Assembly (NCBI GenBank): GCA_030642995.1
Contig: DAOWMR010000005.1
Location: 1-22,042, forward strand
Direction: 5' to 3'
Origin: Spirochaetales bacterium
GTDB lineage: Bacteria; Spirochaetota; Spirochaetia; DSM-27196; SLST01
DNA length: 22,042 nt
Both the position numbers and the translations under genes were made by a program. Under the pieces are notes generated by a model, which was given only the letters and a program-made list of their open reading frames with translations, searched no databases and had not been told where the DNA came from. Every line of letters starts with the position of its first letter. Within the stretch, counting starts at the first letter, position 1. Shown in pieces: positions 1-8,419 of this stretch.

Positions 1-498
1 ACCGTCCGTGCCCTCAATCAGGAGTTTGGGAGTGCCGGAATGGAGCTCGTTGCCTTTGAATGGCTTGACGGAGCGGGCACCATCGCCGCGATGACCTACG
101 GACTGAAGACCGTGTTCAACTTCCTGATCCTTCTCGTTGCCGTTGTGGCGGTGATCATCATTATGAACACGCTGGTGATTTCGGTCACCGAGCGCATACC
201 TGAAATCGGAACGATGCGAGCGATTGGTGCTCAGAAACGGTTCGTGAGACGGATGATCGTGCTTGAGACCTTGTTGATTGCCGGTGTGTTCGGAACCATA
301 GGAATCCTTGGTGGAGCCGGCGTCACGGGAATCCTGGGGGCCACAGGCCTCGAATCCGATAACCAGCTTCTGCAGGTCTTCATGGGCGGCCCTGTGCTGA
401 ACCCCGTGGTCTCGGCCGGGTCGGTACTGATGTCGCTTCTCTATCCGGCCGCGGTTGCATTGCGCATCCAGCCGGTGACGGCCATGAACCAGAACTAG
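1..498 (+). CDS. ABC transporter permease, FtsX/MacB type (5' partial)
   Basis: This is the C-terminal part of an integral-membrane permease of the MacB/LolC/FtsX family. The frame is open from base 1, so the gene starts outside the window; an internal ATG at 40 is not a credible start. One membrane helix is visible directly after the truncation (about VFNFLILLVAVVAVIIIMNTL), followed by the family's conserved cytoplasmic segment ending EIGTMRAIGA, which in this family contacts the ATPase, then two more hydrophobic segments. The C-terminus (LRIQPVTAMNQN) matches the usual 'ARLxPVEALR' ending. The next gene, 8 bases downstream, encodes a second permease of the same family, so the two probably form a heterodimer. 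The ATPase is presumably upstream of the window. By context the substrate is a lipoprotein or lipid moved toward the outer membrane; that is inference. Confidence 0.9.
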   Translation, partial: TVRALNQEFGSAGMELVAFEWLDGAGTIAAMTYGLKTVFNFLILLVAVVAVIIIMNTLVISVTERIPEIGTMRAIGAQKRFVRRMIVLETLLIAGVFGTIGILGGAGVTGILGATGLESDNQLLQVFMGGPVLNPVVSAGSVLMSLLYPAAVALRIQPVTAMNQN

Positions 499-506
499 GG
501 GGCTCC

Positions 507-1859
507 ATGACTACACTGCGCATGGCACTGAGGAACATATCACGGCAAAAGAAGCGCACAATCCTGCTCGGCGGGGCTATTGCCTTTGGCGTGATGATCA
601 TCACGCTCGTCGGAAGCCTCACCGCCGGGCTTGCGAGTACGGCAAACGAGAGGTTCACCGATCTGCTCGGTGGACACATCTACATCTCGGGACAGGAAGT
701 GTCCGAATCCGGCCGACTGATATCGATCGTTGGCGAGCAGGAGCCGTTGGAAGAAGCGCTCTTTCTCATCGACGACCAGATCAAAGAGATTCGTTTCCGG
801 TCGGCGGCATCGGGCGAGGTCATCTTTGGATCGAGGACAACTACCGTGATGTTAGACGGTGTTGACTGGGACCATGAGCCGACACTGTACAAGAATCTTG
901 AGTTGATTGCCGGAGACATCACGAGTGTGTCGGACGAGCGAACCATCATCGTTCCCGAACCTGTCATGGAAGAACTGGGTGTGTTGGTCGGGGAATCCGT
1001 GCTCATCCGTGTGACCTCAATCACCGGGCAGCGGAACGTCGGTGACTTCGTGATCGGCGGTGTGACTCCCGATGCAGGCACCTTTGGCCTGGGTTCCGCA
1101 TACGTCGACCGGGCATACCTGAACTCGCTGATCGGCATGGCCGCGGATCAGTACCAGCGGGCGAACATCGCCTTGGCCGATACCGGCGACATCGAGACGG
1201 TCGCAGCAACGATTGAGCGGGAACTCCTCTTGCTTGGCAAGATCGATCCCGGAGAGACCGCCGCGGACGACGGTCACCAGCCGGGTAGTGGCCCCGGGAG
1301 GACCATGATGTTCCCCGGGGGAATGGGATTCTCCGCGCAGGTTGAAGAGACCGAGCAGTGGGAAGGTACGCAGTTCAAAGTTTCGACCATCAATGATGTC
1401 ATGGAGCCGGTGATGACCATCGTGACGCTCCTGAATCAAGTCTCACTAGGTCTCTTTGTGGTGCTCATGATCATAACCATGGTAGGACTGCTGAACACGT
1501 TCCGGATGATTCTCATTGAACGAACGCGCGAGATAGGAACCATACGGGCCATAGGCATGCAGCGAGGGCAGGTGCGAAACATGTTTCTTCTGGAAGCGTT
1601 CGTTCTCGCAGTCGGTGGAGCAATTGCCGGCCTCGTGGCTGCCGGAATCCTCGCCGCGATTCTGGGCAACATTCCAATGAGCACGAATACGCCGATGGCC
1701 ATGTTCCTGGACGGCAACACGTTCGCGTTTCCCGTGAACGTTATCAACATAGCCGGCACCCTGGCAATTCTCACTGTTATCACCGTCTTGTCGGCCTATC
1801 TTCCGGCGCGAAAAGCGGCTCGTATGAGACCGGCCGACGCGCTACGGACGAGCTACTAA
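507..1859 (+). CDS. ABC transporter permease, FtsX/MacB type, full length
   Basis: This 450-residue protein has the MacB/LolCE layout. There is one N-terminal helix (about 19-42), a large extracytoplasmic domain (about 45-300), then three helices (about 303-331, 362-388, 415-431). The cytoplasmic coupling loop reads EIGTIRAIG near 342-350, nearly the same motif as in the preceding permease. The C-terminus ARKAARMRPADALR is typical of the family. The ATG at 507 follows a G-rich Shine-Dalgarno overlapping the previous stop codon, with 8 bases between the genes. A glycine/proline-rich stretch near 255-275 of the periplasmic domain looks like a flexible insertion. The neighbouring LolA-like and beta-barrel genes suggest a trans-envelope export or outer-membrane biogenesis complex. 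The family call is secure; the substrate is unknown. Confidence 0.93.
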   Translation: MTTLRMALRNISRQKKRTILLGGAIAFGVMIITLVGSLTAGLASTANERFTDLLGGHIYISGQEVSESGRLISIVGEQEPLEEALFLIDDQIKEIRFRSAASGEVIFGSRTTTVMLDGVDWDHEPTLYKNLELIAGDITSVSDERTIIVPEPVMEELGVLVGESVLIRVTSITGQRNVGDFVIGGVTPDAGTFGLGSAYVDRAYLNSLIGMAADQYQRANIALADTGDIETVAATIERELLLLGKIDPGETAADDGHQPGSGPGRTMMFPGGMGFSAQVEETEQWEGTQFKVSTINDVMEPVMTIVTLLNQVSLGLFVVLMIITMVGLLNTFRMILIERTREIGTIRAIGMQRGQVRNMFLLEAFVLAVGGAIAGLVAAGILAAILGNIPMSTNTPMAMFLDGNTFAFPVNVINIAGTLAILTVITVLSAYLPARKAARMRPADALRTSY

Positions 1860-1884
1860 GTATTTGCAATTGAAGGAGTCTGTA

Positions 1885-2643
1885 ATGAAAACGATACATG
1901 CATTGATGGCGGTTGCGTTGTTCGCCGCCGTGGTTCCTGCAGCCGGCGCGCTGGACATCTCCGACGGCGAGGAAATCCTCGAGGCCGTGGACGGATTGCG
2001 TAACTTTGTCGGTGGCGATTTCGCCGCGGTCATGACGATGATCAGCGAGGATCCGGATGAAGGTGTGGAGAAGCAGGTTGTCCAGCAGTTCCGACGAGAC
2101 GATGAGGAGAAGTTCCTGATGCTGATACAGGAACCCGCGGTGAAGCTTGGACAGGGATACCTGCAGGTTGACGACACCCTCTGGTTCTATGACCCGGAGA
2201 GTCGTCAGTTCACCCACACGTCGATGAAAGAACGGTTTTCCGGTTCAGACGCGCGGAATTCCGACTTCGGCAGGTCTTCAATCACCGACGACTACGCCGT
2301 CACGGATCTCCGTGAGGGAACTCTCGGTAGCTACCAGGTCTACATCCTCGAGCTCAGCGCCACCAACAACGAGGTGACCTACCCGCACGTGGTGATGTGG
2401 GTGACGCGGGACCTGTTCCTTCCACTGAAGGTGGAGGACTACAGCGAGACCCAGCGCCTCATGCGGACTTCGCTCTATCCCAGCTACGCACGCGCCGGGG
2501 ACACCTACATCGCGACGACAATGATCTTCGTGGATGAGCTCATTGAGGGGAAGAAAACGCAGATCTCGTTGACGGACATCTCGGTGGAACCGCTACCGGA
2601 TTCAATCTTTACCAAAGCGTACGTAGAACGCGTAAACAGATAG
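1885..2643 (+). CDS. outer-membrane lipoprotein-sorting protein, LolA-like
   Basis: This is a periplasmic protein of about 252 residues resembling the LolA-like family often annotated 'outer membrane lipoprotein-sorting protein' and found beside MacB-type ABC transporters. The first 22 residues form a signal peptide (basic start, hydrophobic core, cleavage near PAAGA-LD). The mature part has the alternating beta pattern expected of a half-barrel that shields lipid, with blocks such as RRDDEEKFLMLIQEP, GQGYLQVDDTLWFYDP and MWVTRDLFLPLKVEDYS. The ATG at 1885 is chosen because AAGGAG lies 6 bases upstream; a TTG at 1864 in the same frame would add seven residues before the signal peptide. There is no lipobox cysteine, so it is probably soluble. 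By analogy it would carry a lipid or lipoprotein between the permeases and the outer membrane. Confidence 0.88.
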   Translation: MKTIHALMAVALFAAVVPAAGALDISDGEEILEAVDGLRNFVGGDFAAVMTMISEDPDEGVEKQVVQQFRRDDEEKFLMLIQEPAVKLGQGYLQVDDTLWFYDPESRQFTHTSMKERFSGSDARNSDFGRSSITDDYAVTDLREGTLGSYQVYILELSATNNEVTYPHVVMWVTRDLFLPLKVEDYSETQRLMRTSLYPSYARAGDTYIATTMIFVDELIEGKKTQISLTDISVEPLPDSIFTKAYVERVNR

Positions 2644-2652
2644 GGGGCCACG

Positions 2653-4026
2653 ATGAACAAATCGAGAATGAGCCGCGGTATCCCGATGGGGCTCCTCATG
2701 GTGCTCCTCGGCGCCACCCTTGCGGTTGCCCAGTCCGACGGCACAATCCAGTCTGACGACGACTCGCTCTTCGGGTCCTCAGATGAACTCTTCAGCCAAC
2801 CACTGGTGACCGATGTGGTGGAGAGCGAAACCAATATTGCGACGATGCTTCTGACCTCTGAAGCGGTCCAGATTGGTGGGCGCTACTCCATGAGCCTCCA
2901 GAGCGGCTTCGTCTGGAACGACATTGCCGCGGTGCCTGAATCGATATTTGAACCTGATGCGACATCGCTCTCCACGTCGCTTTCCACTCAGCTCTTCTTC
3001 GACGCCCGTCCCGACGAAGATCTCCGGGTATTCGGAAAGTTGACGGCATCCTACCCGTTTGAAACAGATGCGGACCGGAATCTCCAGGACGTCTTCCACG
3101 TGGAGGAGCTCTTCAGCGACTTCAACTGGGATGACTCGGTCTTCTTCCGGGGTGGAAAGCAGACGATGAATTGGGGTGTTGGATACTTCTACAGTCCTGC
3201 CGATCTCCTGAGCATTTCTGAGATCGATCCGGAGGACCCGGAGGCTGAGCGCGAGGGTCCGGTGGCGCTCAAGGCGAATCTCCCCATTGACGTGCACAAC
3301 CTCTACTTCTACGCGCTGCCGACGTTTGCCGATGTTCCGCTGGATGTTGGCGTTGCACTCAAGGGAGAGCTTGTCGTAGGCGGCGCCGAGATCACCGCAG
3401 GCGCGATATACCAGCGCGACATAGCCCCGGCCGGAATGATCACTGCTACGACCAACACGGGCGACTTTGATCTCTTTGCCGAGGGCGTGGTCAGCTACGG
3501 TTCCAACCGCACCTATGTGGAGGAATCGGCCACCGCCCCGCTGGGAGTGGCCGTCTACAGCAGAACCGACGAGATCTTCCTCGCCGCGACTACCGGTTTC
3601 TCGTGGAACTACTCGCTGGATGACGACGAATCGTGGATTATCGTCACCTCCCAGTATCTGTATAATGGCGAGGGATACTCCGATCCGACCGTTCTGGGCG
3701 ACAACCGGCCCGGCGTGGCCGCCCTCATTGCCGGCGGCGATCTTACCGCCGGTGATATTCAGAACAGCGGTCAGCACTACACGGCGACTCAGCTGAGCTG
3801 GCGCGACATGTTTGGATCCGGAGTCAATGGTGGCGTTTTCTGGATGCAAAACTACTCGGACATGTCCGGCCGGATCGCTCCTTCGTTGAGCACGACTCTC
3901 TTTGATGCCGTAACGCTCTCTCTGCAGACGCCGATCACCGTAGGAGACCCGGGCGATGAGTTGTCACCAATGGGGAACACGCTGGCAATCGACGTCAACG
4001 TTTCGCTTGGCAGCGGGGCCTTCTAA
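2653..4026 (+). CDS. predicted outer-membrane beta-barrel protein
   Basis: This 457-residue protein begins with a signal peptide (about 1-26, cleavage near AVA-Q). An acidic, serine-rich linker follows, then a long region of alternating polar/hydrophobic stretches with frequent aromatic residues, as in transmembrane beta-strands. It ends in phenylalanine (VNVSLGSGAF), the usual outer-membrane insertion signal. I do not recognise a specific porin family. Its place after a LolA-like protein and two MacB-type permeases suggests it is the outer-membrane partner or client of that exporter. The start has a GGGGG Shine-Dalgarno in the 9-base gap after the previous stop. An antisense open frame of 356 codons lies opposite it but shows no coding features. 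Confidence 0.8.
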   Translation: MNKSRMSRGIPMGLLMVLLGATLAVAQSDGTIQSDDDSLFGSSDELFSQPLVTDVVESETNIATMLLTSEAVQIGGRYSMSLQSGFVWNDIAAVPESIFEPDATSLSTSLSTQLFFDARPDEDLRVFGKLTASYPFETDADRNLQDVFHVEELFSDFNWDDSVFFRGGKQTMNWGVGYFYSPADLLSISEIDPEDPEAEREGPVALKANLPIDVHNLYFYALPTFADVPLDVGVALKGELVVGGAEITAGAIYQRDIAPAGMITATTNTGDFDLFAEGVVSYGSNRTYVEESATAPLGVAVYSRTDEIFLAATTGFSWNYSLDDDESWIIVTSQYLYNGEGYSDPTVLGDNRPGVAALIAGGDLTAGDIQNSGQHYTATQLSWRDMFGSGVNGGVFWMQNYSDMSGRIAPSLSTTLFDAVTLSLQTPITVGDPGDELSPMGNTLAIDVNVSLGSGAF

Positions 4027-4028
4027 CA

Positions 4029-4727
4029 ATGACAGCCCGGGTGTTGATTGTCGAAGACGAACGCGAGCTTGCCGAGCTCGTCCAGATCTACCTGCAGAAC
4101 GACGGCGTGGAATCCTCAATCGCCGGGTCGGCCGAGCAGGGCCTGTCGTTACTGGACAGCGAGACGTTTGATCTCATCATTCTGGACATCAACCTGCCCG
4201 GGATGGACGGCTTTGACTTCGTTCAGAAACTTCGCCGAACGAGCTCCACGCCGGTGATCATCGTGAGTGCCCGGGAGGCCGATGAAGACATCGTCATGGG
4301 CCTTGGTATGGGAGCCGACGAGTTTGTGACCAAGCCGTTTGCGCCGAAAGTGCTCGTGGCGCGTATCCGTGCGCTGCTCCGCCGCTCACGGGACGGATCT
4401 ACCACCGTCGTCCGGTTTGGGCCGTTCCAGCTGGACATCAACGGCTACACGCTGACCCGCGATGGTGAGCGTGTCGTGCTCTCGTCCAAGGAGTTTGAGG
4501 TGCTCCGCCATCTCGCGCTCCACCCCGGCAGGGCCATGAGCCCACACCAGATCTACTCCGAAGTGTGGCAGAATGAGTTCGGAGACGTCACCTCGGTTGC
4601 GGTGTACGTTCGCAGGATCCGGCAGAAAATCGAATCTGATCCTCGCCGGCCGCTCTACGTGCAGACAATCCACGGGAGCGGGTACCGGTTCAATCCCGAT
4701 ACCATACAGGCAGGGGGCGCAGTGTGA
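4029..4727 (+). CDS. response regulator, OmpR/PhoB family
   Basis: This 232-residue DNA-binding response regulator has a receiver domain (about 1-118) and a C-terminal winged helix (about 128-224). Receiver landmarks are acidic E9/D10, phospho-acceptor D53 in ILDINLPGMDG, switch S80 in IIVSA, and K102 in TKPF. The effector domain has the typical EFEVLRHLALHPGRAMSPHQIYSEVW and VYVRRIRQKIE helices and the terminal GSGYRF wing. The start is 2 bases after the beta-barrel stop and the 3' end overlaps the kinase gene by 4 bases, so it is co-transcribed with both. It is probably phosphorylated by the adjacent kinase and may control this envelope operon; the target genes are inference. Confidence 0.95.
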   Translation: MTARVLIVEDERELAELVQIYLQNDGVESSIAGSAEQGLSLLDSETFDLIILDINLPGMDGFDFVQKLRRTSSTPVIIVSAREADEDIVMGLGMGADEFVTKPFAPKVLVARIRALLRRSRDGSTTVVRFGPFQLDINGYTLTRDGERVVLSSKEFEVLRHLALHPGRAMSPHQIYSEVWQNEFGDVTSVAVYVRRIRQKIESDPRRPLYVQTIHGSGYRFNPDTIQAGGAV

Positions 4728-6046
4728 AGCTTCGGACGCGGTTTGTGCTGCTGATCGTCGGGAGCGTCGTTGTCCCGCCGCTGATGTTCGGCCTGGCGGT
4801 GTTCATAAGCTTTCTCACGCTAACTTCTCCGGAGGGTCCCGGGGGTATCCTGAGCATGCAGCAAGTGATGCGTTTGTCAAGATCGGGAGAGACAACCGTG
4901 CAGGCGGCTGCCGAGAAACTCGATTCGTTACACTTCGATCCCTCGGTCTTCGTGCTGGACGCCCACGGCACCGTGCTCTTTCCGACCGGACGCGCCGGTA
5001 CGCGTCCGCAGATCGATACGATTGTCGCAGAAACCCGGCTTGACAATTCCCGGTCCGTCACGTTCCTATCGACACCTGATGAGAATGGCGGTTCCGGATA
5101 CATCATCGCGTCCTACCGGTTGAAGGGTTTTGCGGACCAGTTCACGAGTGTCGGGGTCATCATGCCGCTCGGTTTTGTCCTGTTCATGTCCATCATGTCG
5201 GTCCTGATCATCCGTTCCATCAGACGGTCGATCAAAAGACTGGAAACAGCGACCCGGCGGATCGCGGAGGGTGACCTGGACTTCGAGTTGGAGACCTCGG
5301 GGAAAGACCAGATTGCCTCGCTCACTCGTTCGTTCGACACCATGCGGCGACAGTTGAAGGAGCAGTTCGATCGGGGCTCGCGTTTCCTCATGGGAATTTC
5401 TCACGACCTCAAGACACCACTCTCGTCTATCTCCGGCTACATAGAGGCCATCCGTGACGGCTATGCGGATACCCCCGAGAAGCTCGAGAAATACACCTCT
5501 ATCATTCACACCAAGACGCTCCTGCTCGAATCACGAATATCTGCCCTGATCGACTATGCCAAGCAGGAAACTCGGGAGTGGAAAGCATCGTTGAAACCGG
5601 TCGAGATCGCAGGGTTCCTGAAAGAGTTTGTCAGCCTTGTCGAGGCGGAAGCGCTCGCCCGCAGGTTTACGTTTCGAAATACCATTGACTTGAGTGACGA
5701 CCTTACCGTGCAGATGGATCCGGACATGGTGAGCCGCGCCCTCGAAAACCTTGCCGAAAACGCCTTTCTCTACGCGACGCCGGGGAGCGAGATTTTCTTC
5801 CGCGCCAGTCTGCGCGACGAGACCATTGTAATTGAAATTGAGAACGAAGGACCCGGGATCGATTCTACGACCATGCCGCGCATCTTTGATCCTCTCTTTC
5901 GCGCCGGCGGTGATCGGAGCGGCACCGGATTCGGACTTGGGCTGGCGACCGTCAAGTCGGTCATAGCTTCTCACGGATGGGCAATTGATGTTCGCTCACA
6001 ACCTGGTCAGCAGACGGTGTTTACGGTGAGTATTCCTCAACGATAG
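4724..6046 (+). CDS. sensor histidine kinase
   Basis: This 440-residue membrane-bound kinase pairs with the preceding response regulator. It has a first helix (about 7-32), an extracytoplasmic sensor region (about 33-140) of no family I recognise, a second helix (about 143-164), a HAMP linker (about 165-218), a dimerisation/phosphorylation domain with H227 in GISHDLKTPLS, and an ATPase domain with N346 (N box), NEGPGI (G1, 374-379) and GTGFGLGLA (G2, 400-408). The start is a GTG overlapping the regulator stop (GTGA), preceded by an AGGGGG Shine-Dalgarno. The 3' end overlaps a convergent gene by 10 bases, which marks the boundary of a lower-GC block. Four short segments of a diverged homologue of this gene lie at 16711-16858. 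Confidence 0.95.
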   Translation: MKLRTRFVLLIVGSVVVPPLMFGLAVFISFLTLTSPEGPGGILSMQQVMRLSRSGETTVQAAAEKLDSLHFDPSVFVLDAHGTVLFPTGRAGTRPQIDTIVAETRLDNSRSVTFLSTPDENGGSGYIIASYRLKGFADQFTSVGVIMPLGFVLFMSIMSVLIIRSIRRSIKRLETATRRIAEGDLDFELETSGKDQIASLTRSFDTMRRQLKEQFDRGSRFLMGISHDLKTPLSSISGYIEAIRDGYADTPEKLEKYTSIIHTKTLLLESRISALIDYAKQETREWKASLKPVEIAGFLKEFVSLVEAEALARRFTFRNTIDLSDDLTVQMDPDMVSRALENLAENAFLYATPGSEIFFRASLRDETIVIEIENEGPGIDSTTMPRIFDPLFRAGGDRSGTGFGLGLATVKSVIASHGWAIDVRSQPGQQTVFTVSIPQR

Positions 6047-6861
6047 CCATCAATGCTACGCTGCAAAAACGAAACAGCTTCAGCGATGCCGGCATCTCTC
6101 GTGCCGCTCGATTCCTCAATACATATCCATCCATCGAACCCTGACTCAGACAGAACTTCCAGTATCTCTGCAAAGGGGACGATGCCCTTGCCAACAACAA
6201 CCGGTGCTATGCTCCCGTACATGGAGTTGTCTGCTGCGTGAATACTCTTGACCCGCTCTATGGTCTCTTTCAGTAGGACTACCGGATCGTAACCGTGAAT
6301 GACGGGATTCGCCGTATCGAAGTTTATCCCGATGTTTGTCTGTTCAAGTCGACTCATGACCGAAACAAAGTTGTCTCTTTTCCCCGTAAAATCCGTGAAC
6401 TCCCATATACTAGGTTGTCCATGGTTCTCCACAACCGGTTCGACCCCATACCTACGGCAAAGCAGACTTGCTTGATACAGTCCTTCACAGGCCCAATCCA
6501 TTAGACGTTCGCTCTCGACTCCCGGATAGTCCTGTCCGGCGGTAATACGAATCAACTCTGCTCCTACCGCAACGGCAGCTTCCGTGTCTCTACGCAGTTT
6601 TTCCAACTGCCCTTCTCGCACCGCCTTGTCAGGATGGGTGAAGTCTGTGTAGGTCGTGAACATGGCTACACGCATCCCCATCGCTCGAATGGTGTGGCCC
6701 AGGCCGGGGATACTTCTCTTCTCAACCGGTTCCAGCATCAGAGAGCTTATGTCAATCCCGTTTAGCCCGAGTTTCTTCCCTTGCTCCACCCAATCGAGAA
6801 TGGTCCTTTTTCCATTTCTGAAATCATCAAAGAGTGACACCGGCAGACAGCTGAGCTTCAA
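6037..6861 (-). CDS. sugar phosphate isomerase/epimerase family TIM-barrel enzyme
   Basis: This 274-residue protein of the AP-endonuclease-2-like TIM-barrel family includes IolE, hydroxypyruvate isomerase and ketose epimerases among its relatives. The usual divalent-metal ligands can be placed: E145 in VVENH, D182 in NFDTAN, H208 in SIHAAD and E249 in CIEESSG. It is the last gene of the catabolic operon. It begins with TTG four bases inside the end of the cyclase-family gene (TTGA overlap), so translation is probably coupled; homologues commonly begin MKLS, which supports this start. The 3' end runs 10 bases into the oppositely oriented kinase gene with no terminator hairpin between them. The role (isomerisation or epimerisation of a free sugar or sugar acid) is family-based; the substrate is unknown. 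Confidence 0.9.
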   Translation of the reverse strand: MKLSCLPVSLFDDFRNGKRTILDWVEQGKKLGLNGIDISSLMLEPVEKRSIPGLGHTIRAMGMRVAMFTTYTDFTHPDKAVREGQLEKLRRDTEAAVAVGAELIRITAGQDYPGVESERLMDWACEGLYQASLLCRRYGVEPVVENHGQPSIWEFTDFTGKRDNFVSVMSRLEQTNIGINFDTANPVIHGYDPVVLLKETIERVKSIHAADNSMYGSIAPVVVGKGIVPFAEILEVLSESGFDGWICIEESSGTRDAGIAEAVSFLQRSIDGYR

Positions 6862-7520
6862 TCAAGTCCACCCTCAATAGCGATCGCCCGGCACGGCCCG
6901 CCATCTCCACCTTTGATCTTCAAGGGCAATCCGACGAAAATGAATCTCTCTTCTGAGATTTTGTCCAAATTGGCCAGGCTTTCGATAATGGGAATATCAC
7001 TTCCAAGAATAATCTGGTGAACCGGCATTTTGCCGTCGGCTGACACCTTCAGGTCGACCGAGGGAGTATCAACGGCAAGCAATGCGATTTTCTTCCGAAC
7101 GAGCCACTCTGCAGCTTCGACAGATAAATGCCCAAAACTCTTGAATTCATCCGGGTGAGCGTAACAACCGGTATTCAGAACGACAATGTCGCCTTCACGT
7201 ACGCGGTCGTCATACTTCTCTATTTCATCCAGACTTATGGGAAGACTCTCGGTTCCATACTTGTGTGAGAAGTCAAGCATAACTGCTGAACCTACGCAAC
7301 GTTCGATGCTCACTTCATCAACCGCAGTTGCACCTTTTACCTGGTGGATTGGAGCATCAAAATGAGTGCCACCATGAGAAGGCATAGAGATCTGAATGAC
7401 ATTCGATGGAGAACCATCCACACCTATTTCCATGATTTGTTTGAATTCCATTCTTGGTAGAATTGGATAGTTCGGGAACCCGTCCTCAAGTGTGAACGTC
7501 AAGTCAATCATCTTACTCAC
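6858..7520 (-). CDS. cyclase-family / kynurenine-formamidase-like metal hydrolase
   Basis: This 220-residue enzyme of the PF04199-type 'cyclase' family includes KynB formamidases and isatin hydrolase among its relatives. The metal-binding signature HGGTHFDAPIH spans residues 49-59. Further family landmarks are GDIVVLNTG, LLAVDTPSVD, a late histidine in MPVHQIILG and a GGPCRAIAI ending. A GTG start at 7520 is preferred: AGGAGG sits 7 bases upstream on this strand and the codon overlaps the dehydrogenase stop (GTGA). The in-frame ATG three codons later is too far from the Shine-Dalgarno. Tryptophan catabolism is not suggested by the neighbours. In this operon a lactone- or amide-hydrolysing role downstream of the dehydrogenase is plausible but inferred. 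Confidence 0.88.
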   Translation of the reverse strand: MSKMIDLTFTLEDGFPNYPILPRMEFKQIMEIGVDGSPSNVIQISMPSHGGTHFDAPIHQVKGATAVDEVSIERCVGSAVMLDFSHKYGTESLPISLDEIEKYDDRVREGDIVVLNTGCYAHPDEFKSFGHLSVEAAEWLVRKKIALLAVDTPSVDLKVSADGKMPVHQIILGSDIPIIESLANLDKISEERFIFVGLPLKIKGGDGGPCRAIAIEGGLD

Positions 7521-8314
7521 CGTTCGCCCTCCTGGTCTCGCAGATCATCACCGTACTTTTGAATCGAGAGTCCGCCGTCAACGACAATAATCTCGCCCTG
7601 CACATAGCTGGATTCATCTGTCGCAAGAAAAACTGCTGGACCAATACATTCCGAGGTAGTGCCGATGTATCCAAGTGGTGTTTTATCCATGATTTTCTCA
7701 ATGATACCGCCGTTGTCAAAGAACTCGCCGGCAATATTAGTACCGCTGATACTCCCGAACGCTATCCCGTTGACGTGAATACCATATCGTCCCAACTCTG
7801 CCGCAAAAGACTTCGTGAGAAGATTGACGCCTCCCTTCGACGTGTTGTATGGCCCTCGGTTGACCTCAACCTCTACAGCATTGACCGATGAAATGTTGAT
7901 GATATGTCCCTTGATCTTGTCCCGGACCATTCGTCTTCCGACCGCGGAATCACACAAGAAAGTTCCCTTCAGATTCACTCCGATTATCAGATCCCATTTC
8001 TCTTCCGATAGACTTAAGAGCGAACACTCCGTCGTAATGCCCGAATTGTTCACAAGAATGTCTATGCGCCCGAAGCGCCTCCAAGCTTCATCAACCATCG
8101 ATTCCACTTCGGCCTTTGTTGAGACATCTGCCTTGATCACAAGTGCTTCTCTACCAAGAGCCCTGACTGAACTCGCTGTTTCTTGCGCCTCTTTCTCGCG
8201 CCGATTGTAGTTGACTATTATGTCAGCACCTTCTTCGGCAAAACCGATAGCCAATTCCTTACCTATGCCACTTGAGCTTCCGGTAATCAGCGCCACTTTG
8301 TCCTGCAATCTCAT
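7517..8314 (-). CDS. short-chain dehydrogenase/reductase (SDR)
   Basis: This 265-residue classical SDR, of the FabG/glucose-dehydrogenase type, oxidises or reduces a hydroxyl or carbonyl with NAD(P). Landmarks from the ATG at 8314 are the cofactor-binding TGSSSGIG (11-18), NNSG near 89-92, catalytic serine near 142-143 in NISSV, and Y156/K160 in YNTSK. The ending is SSYVQGEIIVVDGG. A longer frame reaches 8404, but it would run through the hairpin at 8332-8382 and add a nonhomologous leader. The Shine-Dalgarno before the chosen ATG is weak. It shares a 4-base overlap with the cyclase-family gene. Within a sugar operon the likely role is dehydrogenation of the imported sugar or a pathway intermediate; the substrate is unknown. 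Confidence 0.93.
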   Translation of the reverse strand: MRLQDKVALITGSSSGIGKELAIGFAEEGADIIVNYNRREKEAQETASSVRALGREALVIKADVSTKAEVESMVDEAWRRFGRIDILVNNSGITTECSLLSLSEEKWDLIIGVNLKGTFLCDSAVGRRMVRDKIKGHIINISSVNAVEVEVNRGPYNTSKGGVNLLTKSFAAELGRYGIHVNGIAFGSISGTNIAGEFFDNGGIIEKIMDKTPLGYIGTTSECIGPAVFLATDESSYVQGEIIVVDGGLSIQKYGDDLRDQEGER

Positions 8315-8331
8315 ATGCTGCTCGCTTGTCG

Positions 8332-8382
8332 AAAAATGTACATAAGTGCCCTCCAAAGGTACTACCCTCGGAAGGCACTTAT
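8332..8382 (-). terminator. intercistronic hairpin followed by a T run (terminator or attenuator)
   Basis: On the minus strand ATAAGTGCCTTCC (8382-8370) pairs with GGAGGGCACTTAT (8354-8342): 13 positions, 12 Watson-Crick plus one G-T, with a 15-base loop. TTTTT follows at 8336-8332. An outer pair of arms (TGTACAT / ATGTACA types at 8394-8400 and 8336-8342) could extend the structure but would compete with the T run. It lies after the binding-protein gene and before the dehydrogenase gene, where partial termination or mRNA protection would keep binding-protein expression higher than that of the enzymes. That function is inferred. Confidence 0.65.
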
Positions 8383-8419
8383 GGTCCGCCCGGTGTACAT
8401 GCACCGGCAGAACTGGTGA

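Noticed and set aside
2779..3849. 356-codon open frame antisense to the beta-barrel gene
   Set aside because: It lies wholly opposite a gene with a signal peptide and a proper outer-membrane ending, has no Shine-Dalgarno or recognisable domain, and is typical of high-GC antisense shadows.
6037..6046. Terminator between the convergent kinase and isomerase genes
   Set aside because: The genes overlap by 10 bases and I found no stem followed by a T run on either strand nearby.
6858..7520. Assignment as kynurenine formamidase in tryptophan breakdown
   Set aside because: The metal motif fits the broad cyclase family, but no kynurenine-pathway gene is present and the neighbours are sugar-metabolic.
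8315..8404. Longer N-terminus for the SDR dehydrogenase
   Set aside because: The extension would translate through the 13-bp hairpin and T run, adds residues unlike any SDR, and the ATG at 8314 gives the usual distance to the TGxxxGxG motif.
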